36,318 nt of DNA, taken from positions 1 through 36,318 of the forward strand of contig JAFQUN010000103.1 of NCBI GenBank assembly GCA_017408525.1. Direction: 5' to 3'. The notes under the pieces are model-generated. The model did not search any database and had not been told where the DNA came from. It saw only the letters and a list, made by a program, of their open reading frames with translations. Source of the stretch: Oscillospiraceae bacterium (lineage in GTDB: Bacteria > Bacillota > Clostridia > Oscillospirales > Oscillospiraceae). Below, in pieces: positions 18,401 through 24,338 of the stretch. The translations under genes were made by a program, and so were the position numbers. Every line of letters starts with the position of its first letter. The stretch's first letter is position 1.

Positions 18401-18484
18401 TTCCATCTTCCTGACTTCGGCGCGAAGTCCGGTATATTTTTTAAGAAGTCCGCTTTCTTTTTGAAACTGGGAATCGTAAGGCAC
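15437..18484 (-). CDS. Tandem PI3/4-kinase-like domain protein, 1015 residues, function unknown
   Basis: I recognise no named family; the protein is clearly an internal duplication. Each unit has a charged coiled-coil stretch (about 90-116 and 515-550), a short basic/aromatic segment (121-157 and 552-591), and a domain starting GGTKP (225 and 715). The domains then share a W-L-x-K strand (Lys244, Lys734), FR/KFSR, DW-L-x-NFDTKGENF (342-355, 839-852) and GIDKEA (369-374, 866-871). The motif N-x-D-x(4)-N followed by I-D matches the catalytic loop and metal-binding Asp of PI3/4-kinase-like folds (compare NTDRxxGN and IDxG in PI4-kinases). Asn347/Asp349/Asn354/Asp371 and Asn844/Asp846/Asn851/Asp868 would be the active sites. 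No signal peptide or membrane segment is seen. It starts with GTG, preceded by a G-rich SD. HipA-like or protein-kinase activity is an alternative. Confidence 0.75.
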   Translation of the reverse strand: MPYDSQFQKESGLLKKYTGLRAEVRKMENEQGMLGEQERLTLAQKQQEFDALRENFVDKLDAEYAAWEQDQFQYRQQALAKDANDKAMKNAKSTNEIAEIREKRRQKQIKEDKKKASSDDTRHGFYKVVAVGVKFARWISGSDREERETTEEPTYQVNLKQEFERMAALAEKAINEGKDLEFEEKYGAYYRELGQKYAEAMDNKTLETATFAMRFSANQVSNVNGGTKPNATRYAQDGSKWLLKTNHSCIGAAAPNASLMTVAGYKVQKLVHPETAIEAIETKSAGQGTVSMQRMVDNVLSPAKGEVVDLFRFSRTPDALTWEEKSQVQQLAPQILREHTTDWLLANFDTKGENFIVSKKPNGSLQLRGIDKEAGGRAILDAGAQHMSKDYQRFDQDTVYNQLFRQYAAGMMDLDLHAVEAQVLRVEQCSDEEYLKIFEKYIDQQKRDRPDDALQIEKNLLRRKQTLRMEYRRFFGELVRERIKNIEGDRPDEAQALREKYFKTGEVFLFENDTAQSMKQERALAARLKEEEGAALEKKVEQADKKDEKAYNRRHALYDFSKGFVMGFKKFAQKLGFGAITEEEEERTVSITASDYAFENKDISAREALKRDGVLAGGNGGAGDDAAQVLRTADGGIVTKQTNVHGGKLIVDKALPENVMQQIEQTRSRFAAWKEQSLAAAQGQTVEERRAQMEAQMRAQLEELRMIHDEEIFLGGTKPMSQYIANDGSQWLAKQAVNCMGYAKPSGAHLTAVGANVQMLVDRKTAVQAFVGKTQKHGLVSFQRRLANVEQHKRDAQGNIIERKLDLFKFSRHPELATQKTVKDVEALMPQILREHVTDWVLCNFDTKGENFVITINEQGERVLHGIDKEAAFNKIDDPNAQVMSTTYKPHANNTLYNVVFEKFANAEMDFDLREVVEPAQKIIAMDDNEYLAAFEPYLNYLREEKGDEKADSVREKILARKTTLQETYVTFFTQLIERRCAEVHPDEAAELREKYLDGSGRFKFASPPPPAAEV

Positions 18485-18496
18485 AAAAACACCCCC

Positions 18497-19345
18497 TTAC
18501 GTCAAATTTCCTGTATAGTATGCGATATAGACATGCTCTCCGACATGTTTTGTCGGGCAAAGCGCCTCCACGATGCGCATTCCCTGCGTGGCAGCGGGCG
18601 TAACGCGAACGGTCGGACACACGTCAAGCTGCCCGAGAAGTCCGATCACACGCACCAGTGTTTTTCCGGCGAGGATGTTCTTTCCACCGCGCGCGTAGAG
18701 CAGCTTCAGCTCCAGCTCGCCGTCCAGTTCTTTCATAAGGCATGCCGCCTGAACCACACCGTCGGTGACGGCACAGAGCGAGAGGTCCTCCCGATAGCCG
18801 CGGTGCGCGGAAAGCTCATCTGCGACAAAGGGGAAGGCGGGTCTGATATGCGCGATAAATTCCTCACGCATGAGGCGGCTTTGTGCAAAAAAGTATGCAG
18901 GCTTCGACTTTGGCAGCGGGAAGCGCGCAAAAAGCGGCTGCATATCCTCTGCGGTGAGCGCAATGCTGCGCCCTGCCTGCCGCTCGAGCGTAAAAAGGCG
19001 CGTGGCGGTCAAAAAGCGGTGGAACGGCGTTCCAAATCCCGCCGACACGAAGGAGAACGCAAAGTCGACCCTGCGTGCATCCGCCATTTCGCACAGTTTC
19101 CGCAAAAGCGCCGTGCCGATCCCGTTTCGGCGAAAGCCCGCCTCGACGAAGATGTGGCGAAGCACCATTCTTTCCTTTGAAAGATCGAAAACCGCACTGC
19201 CTGCAAAGGTGCCGCGAAAGAGCACGGCGATGCCGCCGCCCTTTTTCGCAAGCAATGCCTCGCGCGAGGAGAAGGGAATGCTTGGAAGCGCCCGCTGCAA
19301 AAGGTCGCCTTGCAGAGGCTCGTATGTAAGATGTAGATCACCCAC
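18497..19345 (-). CDS. GNAT family N-acetyltransferase with extra C-terminal domain
   Basis: The 282-residue protein has an acetyl-CoA-binding motif near residues 66-85 (IFVEAGFRRNGIGTALLRKL, with R-x-x-G-x-G). This is preceded by a beta strand typical of GNAT enzymes. The N-terminal domain runs to about 140. The C-terminal half (PYFFAQSRLMREEF onward) is of similar size and may be a degenerate second GNAT fold lacking a clear motif A. It starts with GTG (19345), GAGG upstream. It lies 12 bp before the tandem kinase-like gene and 37 bp after the YbjN-like gene, so the three form one operon. The substrate is unknown. Confidence 0.8.
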   Translation of the reverse strand: MGDLHLTYEPLQGDLLQRALPSIPFSSREALLAKKGGGIAVLFRGTFAGSAVFDLSKERMVLRHIFVEAGFRRNGIGTALLRKLCEMADARRVDFAFSFVSAGFGTPFHRFLTATRLFTLERQAGRSIALTAEDMQPLFARFPLPKSKPAYFFAQSRLMREEFIAHIRPAFPFVADELSAHRGYREDLSLCAVTDGVVQAACLMKELDGELELKLLYARGGKNILAGKTLVRVIGLLGQLDVCPTVRVTPAATQGMRIVEALCPTKHVGEHVYIAYYTGNLT

Positions 19346-19382
19346 GGCGACCGCCTCTTTCTTTACAAAATATGCGCGTGCC

Positions 19383-19844
19383 TCATTCGTCCGCCTGCAC
19401 GATCAGCTGACGGGCAAGAGGACTTGTGTGCATGAGCGTATGCAGTCCGTCACCGTAGTGGTCGAGCACCGTAAGACCGATCGCCATGCTGTCGGAGAGC
19501 TGCTTTTGCGTCGGCTCACCGTCGGGGCAGTCGAAATAGGTCTTAAAATGCACGGAGCCGTCGTCACAGTCAAACTCGAAATTTCCGTTGGGAAGACCGT
19601 AATTTGCGCGGTGCAGATATTCGCCCGCGACAGCGCGCATATCGGCAGGCACACTCCCCGCGACGGTCGTGTAGCACAAAAAACCGCCTTCGGTCACCTG
19701 ATAGACGACGAGCGCGGCGCCGAGTTTGCAGCTAAGTTCCGCCTCGACGGAGAACATTCCGCCGATCGAGTCGAAAACAAACGACCAGTCCTGTTCTTTG
19801 AGATATTCCTCGATCTTCTTTGCGATACTTTCCGTGTATGCCAT
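19383..19844 (-). CDS. YbjN domain-containing protein
   Basis: This is a 153-residue soluble protein with the YbjN layout, related in fold to type III secretion chaperones. An N-terminal helix is followed by the strands FVFDSIGGMFSVEAEL, then HRANYGLPNGNFEFDCDDGS, VHFKTYFDC and a helical end. YbjN proteins are poorly understood and are linked to stress or chaperone-like roles. I chose the ATG at 19844 because homology starts there (MAYTESIAKK), with AAAGGA upstream. The frame is open further up but runs into the promoter. It is the first gene of the GNAT/kinase operon. Confidence 0.8.
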   Translation of the reverse strand: MAYTESIAKKIEEYLKEQDWSFVFDSIGGMFSVEAELSCKLGAALVVYQVTEGGFLCYTTVAGSVPADMRAVAGEYLHRANYGLPNGNFEFDCDDGSVHFKTYFDCPDGEPTQKQLSDSMAIGLTVLDHYGDGLHTLMHTSPLARQLIVQADE

Positions 19845-19911
19845 AGAAAAACCCGTCCTTTCTTTCGGTAGAATTTGAGGTTTTGCAGGAAAATCCAAAA
19901 ATGCCAAGTAC

Positions 19912-19940
19912 ATTTTACATAAGTTTTGCACAATTTACAA
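19912..19940 (-). promoter_or_regulatory. Promoter of the YbjN-GNAT-kinase operon
   Basis: The minus strand carries TTGTAA (19940-19935) and TAAAAT (19917-19912) spaced by 17 bp, about 70 bp before the YbjN start. Confidence 0.7.
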
Positions 19941-20000
19941 TACGAGGAAGTTAAAGTCTTTCTTAAAATTTGCCCTCCGTCAAGAAACCATCCGTCTGCG

Positions 20001-20044
20001 AAGAACAAAACAGCCGCCCGCTGCAAACCTCCTGCAGCGGGCGG
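20001..20044 (-). terminator. Terminator of sdpR-sdpI
   Basis: A 12-bp GC-rich stem (20014-20025 and 20033-20044, arm ccgcccgctgca) with an 8-nt loop is followed on the minus strand by CTGTTTTGTTCTT. It starts 7 bp after the sdpI stop. Confidence 0.85.
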
Positions 20045-20051
20045 CGACAGA

Positions 20052-20690
20052 TCAAGATCCCTTCTTTTTCAGATAAAACACAGCAGAATACACCGTCGGC
20101 AAAAGCACCATCGCCAGAACGACCGCCAGAAAAGACCACGTCCGCATCATCCCCGTAAGCTGAAGGACAACGAGCAAAAGTCCTGCGGCGATCCACAGCC
20201 ATCCCGCAAAGCGGTGCGTGCGGTCCCAGTTCTCCTCGTCGGCAAGCGTCCACGGAAGCTTGATGCCCACGGTATAATTCTGTCGGCACTTGGGAAGATA
20301 ATTCCCCAAAATAACGAATAAAAGTGAAGCAAAAAGCGTCCCGAAATATGAGATGTTCACCGCCGTTCCCATGGCGTAGAGATAGACCGTACCGCACGCA
20401 AAGACGGACGTTGCCGGACAGATCCAGAAAACAAGCCCCAGTATTTTATCCGACACGTTTGCGCTGCGCGGGTCGAGCCGCAGCGCAAAAACGCACACAA
20501 GATGCAGCGCGAAAATCATCAGCGGCAGTGCAAAAACGGCAAAAGCCTTGCTTGACCAACCGTCCGCCTCGCCTGCAAAGTTGAAATGTGTTGCGATCTT
20601 GTCGGGAAGCTCTCCCCACAGAAAGATCCCCGCAAGAAGAGGTAAAAGCGTCACGACCGCCGAGAGGACAAAATGTTTTTTATTGCGCAT
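20052..20690 (-). CDS. SdpI family protein
   Basis: This is a 212-residue polytopic membrane protein of the SdpI type. An N-terminal DUF1648-like segment (LLAGIFLWGELPDKIATHFNF) is followed by several membrane helices. The C-terminal SdpI signature includes YTVGIKLPWTLADEENWDRT and HRFAGWLW. In Bacillus subtilis SdpI gives immunity to the SdpC toxin and sequesters the repressor SdpR. No sdpC is present here, so it is probably an orphan immunity or signalling pair. I prefer the ATG at 20690, with AAGGAG 9 bp upstream, over one at 20699 that touches the SD. It overlaps the end of sdpR. Confidence 0.9.
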   Translation of the reverse strand: MRNKKHFVLSAVVTLLPLLAGIFLWGELPDKIATHFNFAGEADGWSSKAFAVFALPLMIFALHLVCVFALRLDPRSANVSDKILGLVFWICPATSVFACGTVYLYAMGTAVNISYFGTLFASLLFVILGNYLPKCRQNYTVGIKLPWTLADEENWDRTHRFAGWLWIAAGLLLVVLQLTGMMRTWSFLAVVLAMVLLPTVYSAVFYLKKKGS

Positions 20691-20958
20691 CGTTTCCATC
20701 TCCTTTCAGTTCTGTAAGCCACAGCATGACCTCCTCCACAACGGAGGTGTTGAGGCTGTAGTAGATAAAATTCTTCTCCTTCGCTTCGAAAACGAGCTGT
20801 GCGCGCTTCAATATCCCCAAGTGGTACGAGATCGTTGCGCCTGTCATGTCAAAATGTGCGCCGATCTCTCCGGCGGAGAGCCGCCCCCCGCGCAAAAGGG
20901 TCAGTATTTCGCGCCGCACAGGATCCGAGAGCGCCTTGAACGTTTCAGCAAAGCCCAT
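20680..20958 (-). CDS. SdpR-like ArsR-family autorepressor
   Basis: The 92-residue winged-helix repressor has FKALSDPVRREILTLL at its N-terminus and the recognition region MTGATISYHLGILKRAQLV. No cysteine metal site is present, so it is unlikely to be a metal sensor. In the B. subtilis paradigm SdpR represses sdpRI until SdpI binds it at the membrane. Two palindromes of the form TTTAGA-N6-TCTAAA flank the promoter and are its likely operators. It has a strong AGGAGG SD and overlaps sdpI. Confidence 0.92.
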   Translation of the reverse strand: MGFAETFKALSDPVRREILTLLRGGRLSAGEIGAHFDMTGATISYHLGILKRAQLVFEAKEKNFIYYSLNTSVVEEVMLWLTELKGDGNDAQ

Positions 20959-20977
20959 TACGTCCCTCCTTGCAAGA

Positions 20978-20999
20978 TATTTAGAAAGTCCTCTAAATA
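20978..20999 (-). promoter_or_regulatory. SdpR operator 1
   Basis: Palindrome TATTTAGA (20978-20985) and TCTAAATA (20992-20999) with a 6-bp spacer. It overlaps the predicted transcription start of sdpR. Confidence 0.75.
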
Positions 21000-21000
21000 C

Positions 21001-21029
21001 AATCTACCACACAGCGCCCTCCATGTCAA
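21001..21029 (-). promoter_or_regulatory. sdpR-sdpI promoter
   Basis: The minus strand has TTGACA (21029-21024) and TAGATT (21006-21001) with a 17-bp spacer, between the two operators. Confidence 0.8.
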
Positions 21030-21035
21030 CAGGTA

Positions 21036-21053
21036 TTTAGATTTTTTTCTAAA
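21036..21053 (-). promoter_or_regulatory. SdpR operator 2
   Basis: Palindrome TTTAGA (21036-21041) and TCTAAA (21048-21053), with the same 6-bp spacing as operator 1. It lies just upstream of the -35 element, 56 bp centre to centre from operator 1. Confidence 0.7.
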
Positions 21054-21142
21054 CAGGCGCCGTTTTCGCTGTTGTTTTGCCGGCTCTGAGACGGCTCATT
21101 TTTTCATTTCGCACTTTTTCACAGCTTTTCAACAAAGTTTTC

Positions 21143-21171
21143 TTGCATTTTTGCAAAAGAGTGTGTAGAAT
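21143..21171 (+). promoter_or_regulatory. Promoter of the deacetylase-bactofilin operon
   Basis: TTGCAT (21143-21148) and TAGAAT (21166-21171) are spaced by 17 bp. The leader to the first start codon would be about 80 nt. Confidence 0.7.
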
Positions 21172-21256
21172 GGTTCTGTATTATATATACTTTTTATGCT
21201 GCCGCATTGTGTGCGGCGGATATCGACGCGTTTTTCGCGCAGTATAGGAGTTTTTT

Positions 21257-22243
21257 ATGTATTTTGGTAGTGTCCGCTTTTTTAAGCACCTGATCATATT
21301 TATACTGGCGCTGCTGATCCTTGTTCCGACAAGCGTTGCCATCTATCTTGGCATCACGCTCTACCGCGCCTCGCTTCCCGAAGCCCCCTCGGAGGATACG
21401 CAGATCAACGAGCAGGTCGGGTCGGCGCAGGAGGATGACGCGCAGGGCGGCGAATCGGACGAGGAGACCCCGCCCGCACAGGAGCAGCAGCCGTCTCAAA
21501 ACGCAGACGCGCCGGCGCAGACGCTCGACGAGAGCATTTTGTCGGCAGACCTCCCCTATCGCCAGCTTTTCCCCGATATGTATGTCGAGCCGGCGGAAAG
21601 CTTCCAGTATTCGCAAAAAACCGTCTACCTCACGTTTGATGACGGTCCTTCCTATATCACGACCTCTGTCCTTGACGCGCTCGATTGGCAGGAGGTCCCT
21701 GCGACTTTCTTTGTTGTCTACCGCTCCGGCGAAGAGGGCACCGCCTATCTCAAGCGTATTGCCGAAGGCGGACACACCATCGGCATCCACAGCTATTCCC
21801 ATGAATACACGAAGATATACTCCTCTGTCGAGGCATTTTTGACCGATTTCTATCAGGTTTGGAACTGGGTGTATGAAACGACCGGCATCCGCTCGTCCGT
21901 TTTCCGCTTCCCCGGCGGGAGCGTGAACGGATACAACCGCGATGTTTATGTTGAGATCATCGCCGAGATGACGCGCCGCGGCTTTACTTACTACGATTGG
22001 AACGTCTCCTCCGGCGATGCCGCCGCGACCGAGGTCTCCTCTGCCGCCATCTATGAAAATGTTCTCTCCGGCGTCCGCTCGTCGAGCCGTGCCATCGTTT
22101 TGATGCACGACGGACGCGGTCACTCCACCACCGCAAATGCGCTGCCCGACATTATCCGCACCCTGCAGGAGGAAGGATACACCTTCGCTCCGCTGACAAA
22201 CGATGTGTACCCCATTATTTTCGGGTACCATTCGGTCGCATAA
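21257..22243 (+). CDS. Polysaccharide deacetylase (NodB domain), membrane-anchored
   Basis: The 328-residue protein has an N-terminal signal anchor (about 11-35) and an acidic, Pro/Gln-rich linker (40-95). An extracytoplasmic NodB carbohydrate esterase domain follows (121-315). Motif 1 is TFDDGP (126-131), motif 2 HSYSH (178-182, metal histidines), motif 3 RFPGG (217-221), motif 4 DWN (247-249), and motif 5 includes LMHD (282-285). All catalytic and zinc residues are present. It should de-N-acetylate peptidoglycan or another wall glycan. ATAGGAG lies 6 bp before the ATG. The bactofilin gene follows after 46 bp in the same operon. Confidence 0.93.
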   Translation: MYFGSVRFFKHLIIFILALLILVPTSVAIYLGITLYRASLPEAPSEDTQINEQVGSAQEDDAQGGESDEETPPAQEQQPSQNADAPAQTLDESILSADLPYRQLFPDMYVEPAESFQYSQKTVYLTFDDGPSYITTSVLDALDWQEVPATFFVVYRSGEEGTAYLKRIAEGGHTIGIHSYSHEYTKIYSSVEAFLTDFYQVWNWVYETTGIRSSVFRFPGGSVNGYNRDVYVEIIAEMTRRGFTYYDWNVSSGDAAATEVSSAAIYENVLSGVRSSSRAIVLMHDGRGHSTTANALPDIIRTLQEEGYTFAPLTNDVYPIIFGYHSVA

Positions 22244-22289
22244 CCTTTTCTTTGTAACAAACGGATCACTTTAAGGAGGTCGTTTTACC

Positions 22290-23210
22290 ATGTCCGGTAC
22301 TGCAAGAGAAAACGCCAAGCAAGCCTTCAAAGAGCTTTTCGGCACACCCTCCGATCGGGTCGAAAAGCCTTCCTATGACGCGCCGCCCAGCGAGGTCGTG
22401 GCAAATGCTCCCATCACGCCCGCTCCTGCGTACGACGGGACTACGACCGGCAGCACCTTTGCCGACAGTTCTGCGCGCACCAACGCTGCGAGTGTCGATC
22501 CTCTGCGCAGCAATCCTTTCATCAGCGACGCACTGAAAAACAGTCCCTATATGAACGATGTGCCGCGCAGTGAGACTGTCGAAAGCTCCGCCTATACCGT
22601 CGACGAGATGCCGAGGAGAGCTCCCACGCCGCCGCCCACGCCCACGCCGCAGGCTGCTGCTCCCGTTTCTGCGCCGCAGGCTGCCCCGCAGCCGGAGCCG
22701 CCTGCTGCTCCGCACGATTGGAAGACCTCGTCCTCCTCTCTTGTACACAAGACCGCACCGGTGACGGTCATCGGTGAGGACACACAGATCATCGGCACGA
22801 TCAAAACGAGCAATTCGCTGGAGCTTTATGGCTTTGTCAAGGGCGACATTCTCTCTGAGGCAGATGTTTTTCTGTACGGGAAAGTCAACGGCAACGTCGC
22901 GGGCAACAACGTTTTCCTCAACGCCGGCGCCGTCAAGGGTGATATTTCCTCCGCTTCGACGCTGCGCGTGAGCCACAGCAGCGCTGTTGCGGGCAATGTC
23001 CGCTGCGCGACCATCTCCATCGATGGCAAGCTCCTCGGCAATATCGAGGCGGCGCAGTCTGCCGAGCTTTTGGACAACGCGGTGATCCTCGGTGATATTT
23101 CGACCTCGCACTTCGCGATGAGCGAGACCTCTCGCTTGCAGGGCGTTGTCAATATCTCCAGCCGCGATTCCATGGGACGCGACAACTTCGACGCATATTT
23201 CGATTTTTAA
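22290..23210 (+). CDS. Bactofilin family polymer-forming protein
   Basis: The 306-residue protein has a long disordered Pro/Ala/Thr-rich N-terminal half (about 1-150). A bactofilin domain (about 155-290) follows, built from the hydrophobic-glycine repeat pattern of a right-handed beta-helix (VTVIGEDTQIIGTIKTSNSL, then LYGFVKGDILSEADVFLYGK). Bactofilins form filaments without nucleotide and often recruit peptidoglycan enzymes to local sites. That fits its place directly after a wall-glycan deacetylase. The N-terminal extension is unusually long for the family. AAGGAGG (22273-22279) precedes the ATG. Confidence 0.92.
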   Translation: MSGTARENAKQAFKELFGTPSDRVEKPSYDAPPSEVVANAPITPAPAYDGTTTGSTFADSSARTNAASVDPLRSNPFISDALKNSPYMNDVPRSETVESSAYTVDEMPRRAPTPPPTPTPQAAAPVSAPQAAPQPEPPAAPHDWKTSSSSLVHKTAPVTVIGEDTQIIGTIKTSNSLELYGFVKGDILSEADVFLYGKVNGNVAGNNVFLNAGAVKGDISSASTLRVSHSSAVAGNVRCATISIDGKLLGNIEAAQSAELLDNAVILGDISTSHFAMSETSRLQGVVNISSRDSMGRDNFDAYFDF

Positions 23211-23215
23211 GCAAG

Positions 23216-23245
23216 CTCCCCCTCTCGAAAGAGGGGGAGTTTTTT
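23216..23245 (+). terminator. Terminator of the deacetylase-bactofilin operon
   Basis: A 10-bp stem (ctccccctct at 23216-23225, agagggggag at 23230-23239) with loop cgaa is followed by TTTTTT, 6 bp after the bactofilin stop. Confidence 0.95.
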
Positions 23246-23271
23246 CTTTTCGGCGCAGCCCCATCCGCAGA

Positions 23272-23315
23272 GAAAGAAAAATCGCCCCCGCGGTGCGCTG
23301 CACCGCAGGGGCGAT
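23272..23315 (-). terminator. Terminator of ppa
   Basis: On the minus strand a 16-bp stem with one G-U pair (23281-23315, arms atcgcccc/ggggcgat extended by gcggtgc/gcaccgc) is followed by TTTTCTTTCT. It lies just after the ppa stop. Confidence 0.9.
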
Positions 23316-23319
23316 CGGG

Positions 23320-23850
23320 TCAACGGCAATATTTTTCGATGTACTCACTCTGGCAGTGCCTGATGCACTTGAGCGCCTCTTCGCGGGAAAACGCGTCGCT
23401 GACGACGGTTTCCTTGTTTTCAAGGCTCTTATAGACCTTGAAAAAGTGGCGGATCTCGGAGGCGACGTGCTCGGGAAGCTCCGTAATGTCGTGATAGGTG
23501 TTATAGGTCGGGTCCTCGAAGGGGATGGCAATGATCTTTTCATCAAGCGCGCCGCTGTCTTCCATCTTAATGACGCCGATGGGGTAGCATTCGACAAGGC
23601 TCATCGGACGGATCGTCTCGCTGCACAAAACGAGCACGTCGAGAGGGTCGCCGTCTGCCGCCCAGGTGCGGGGGATGAAGCCGTAGTTTGCCGGATAGTG
23701 CGTGGACGTGTAAAGGATGCGGTCAAGGCGCAGCGCGCCGGTGTCCTTATCCAGCTCATATTTGTTTTTCGAGCCTTTTTCGATCTCGATCACTGCCAAA
23801 AACGCCTCCGGACGGATGCGCGCAGGTGCAACGTCGTGCCAAAGATTCAT
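23320..23850 (-). CDS. ppa: Inorganic pyrophosphatase, family I
   Basis: This cytosolic Mg2+-dependent enzyme hydrolyses pyrophosphate and so pulls nucleic-acid and protein synthesis forward. The 176-residue product has the metal-binding signature DGDPLD (about 66-71), preceded by YPANYGFIPRTWA, and KMEDSGALDEKIIA in the active site. The length is that of bacterial family I enzymes. The gene stands alone, with its own promoter and terminator, divergent from miaB. Confidence 0.96.
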   Translation of the reverse strand: MNLWHDVAPARIRPEAFLAVIEIEKGSKNKYELDKDTGALRLDRILYTSTHYPANYGFIPRTWAADGDPLDVLVLCSETIRPMSLVECYPIGVIKMEDSGALDEKIIAIPFEDPTYNTYHDITELPEHVASEIRHFFKVYKSLENKETVVSDAFSREEALKCIRHCQSEYIEKYCR

Positions 23851-23906
23851 GGTAAGATCCCCTTTTTATTTTCGATTATTTTTGTGAAACGCCCTGTTTA
23901 ATTTTT

Positions 23907-23935
23907 ATTATAGCGCCAAATCCTGCGTTTTACAA
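23907..23935 (-). promoter_or_regulatory. ppa promoter
   Basis: The minus strand has TTGTAA (23935-23930) and a perfect TATAAT (23912-23907) with a 17-bp spacer. Confidence 0.85.
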
Positions 23936-23970
23936 GAGGGAAAGTTCGCTTTTGATTTTGACCTTTTTCC

Positions 23971-23999
23971 TTGTATTAAAATCCGCGTTGTGATATACT
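23971..23999 (+). promoter_or_regulatory. miaB operon promoter, upstream of repeat B2
   Basis: TTGTAT (23971-23976) and TATACT (23994-23999) are spaced by 17 bp. The start point would be near 24006, so repeat B2 would lie in the roughly 330-nt leader of miaB. Confidence 0.75.
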
Positions 24000-24060
24000 G
24001 AAACAGAGTGGCGAAGTGCCGCCATTTGATCGGTCCGGCTTATCTGAACGTGTTCTGCAC

Positions 24061-24320
24061 AGCCGTTGGCAGCTTTGCCGCCTTACGGATGCGGCGGGGC
24101 GCTTGCAGGTATCGCGCGTGAGCGCGAAAAAGAGCAAAATCATTTTCTCCGGCGGCGTGTACGTCGGAGAAAATACTTCTCGCCCCGCAAATGTGCGAGC
24201 AGCGCGAGTGCTGTCGCAGCCGTTGGCGGCTTTGCCGCTTACGGATGCGGGCATGCCCCTTGCGGGTACTGCGGCGGGGCGCAGAAAACTCGAAAAAGAT
24301 GCCTCGCATCTTTTTCGAAG
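24061..24320 (-). repeat. Family B structured repeat, copy B2, inverted, with internal direct repeat
   Basis: The modules occur in reverse order to B1 and B3. H3 is at 24112-24127 (arm tcgcgc). H2 has arms attttctccg (24142-24151) and cggagaaaat (24165-24174) around gcggcgtgtacgt, the exact complement of the B1/B3 loop. The conserved GC-rich box runs to about 24216. H1 is a 13-bp hairpin at 24290-24318 (loop ctc). This copy is longer because a 33-34-bp direct repeat (starting agccgttggc) occurs at 24061-24094 and 24218-24250, each followed by gcggcggggcgc or a close variant. The element ends about 10 nt before the miaB SD. Confidence 0.82.
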
Positions 24321-24338
24321 GAGTCAGGGAGGTGCGCC

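Noticed and set aside
15437..18484. HipA toxin kinase
   Set aside because: The protein lacks HipA's N-terminal domain, has no HipB partner, and the motif spacing fits PI3/4-kinase-like folds better.
24061..24250. CRISPR-like repeat
   Set aside because: There are only two copies of the 33-bp unit, the spacing is far longer than a spacer, and there are no cas genes.
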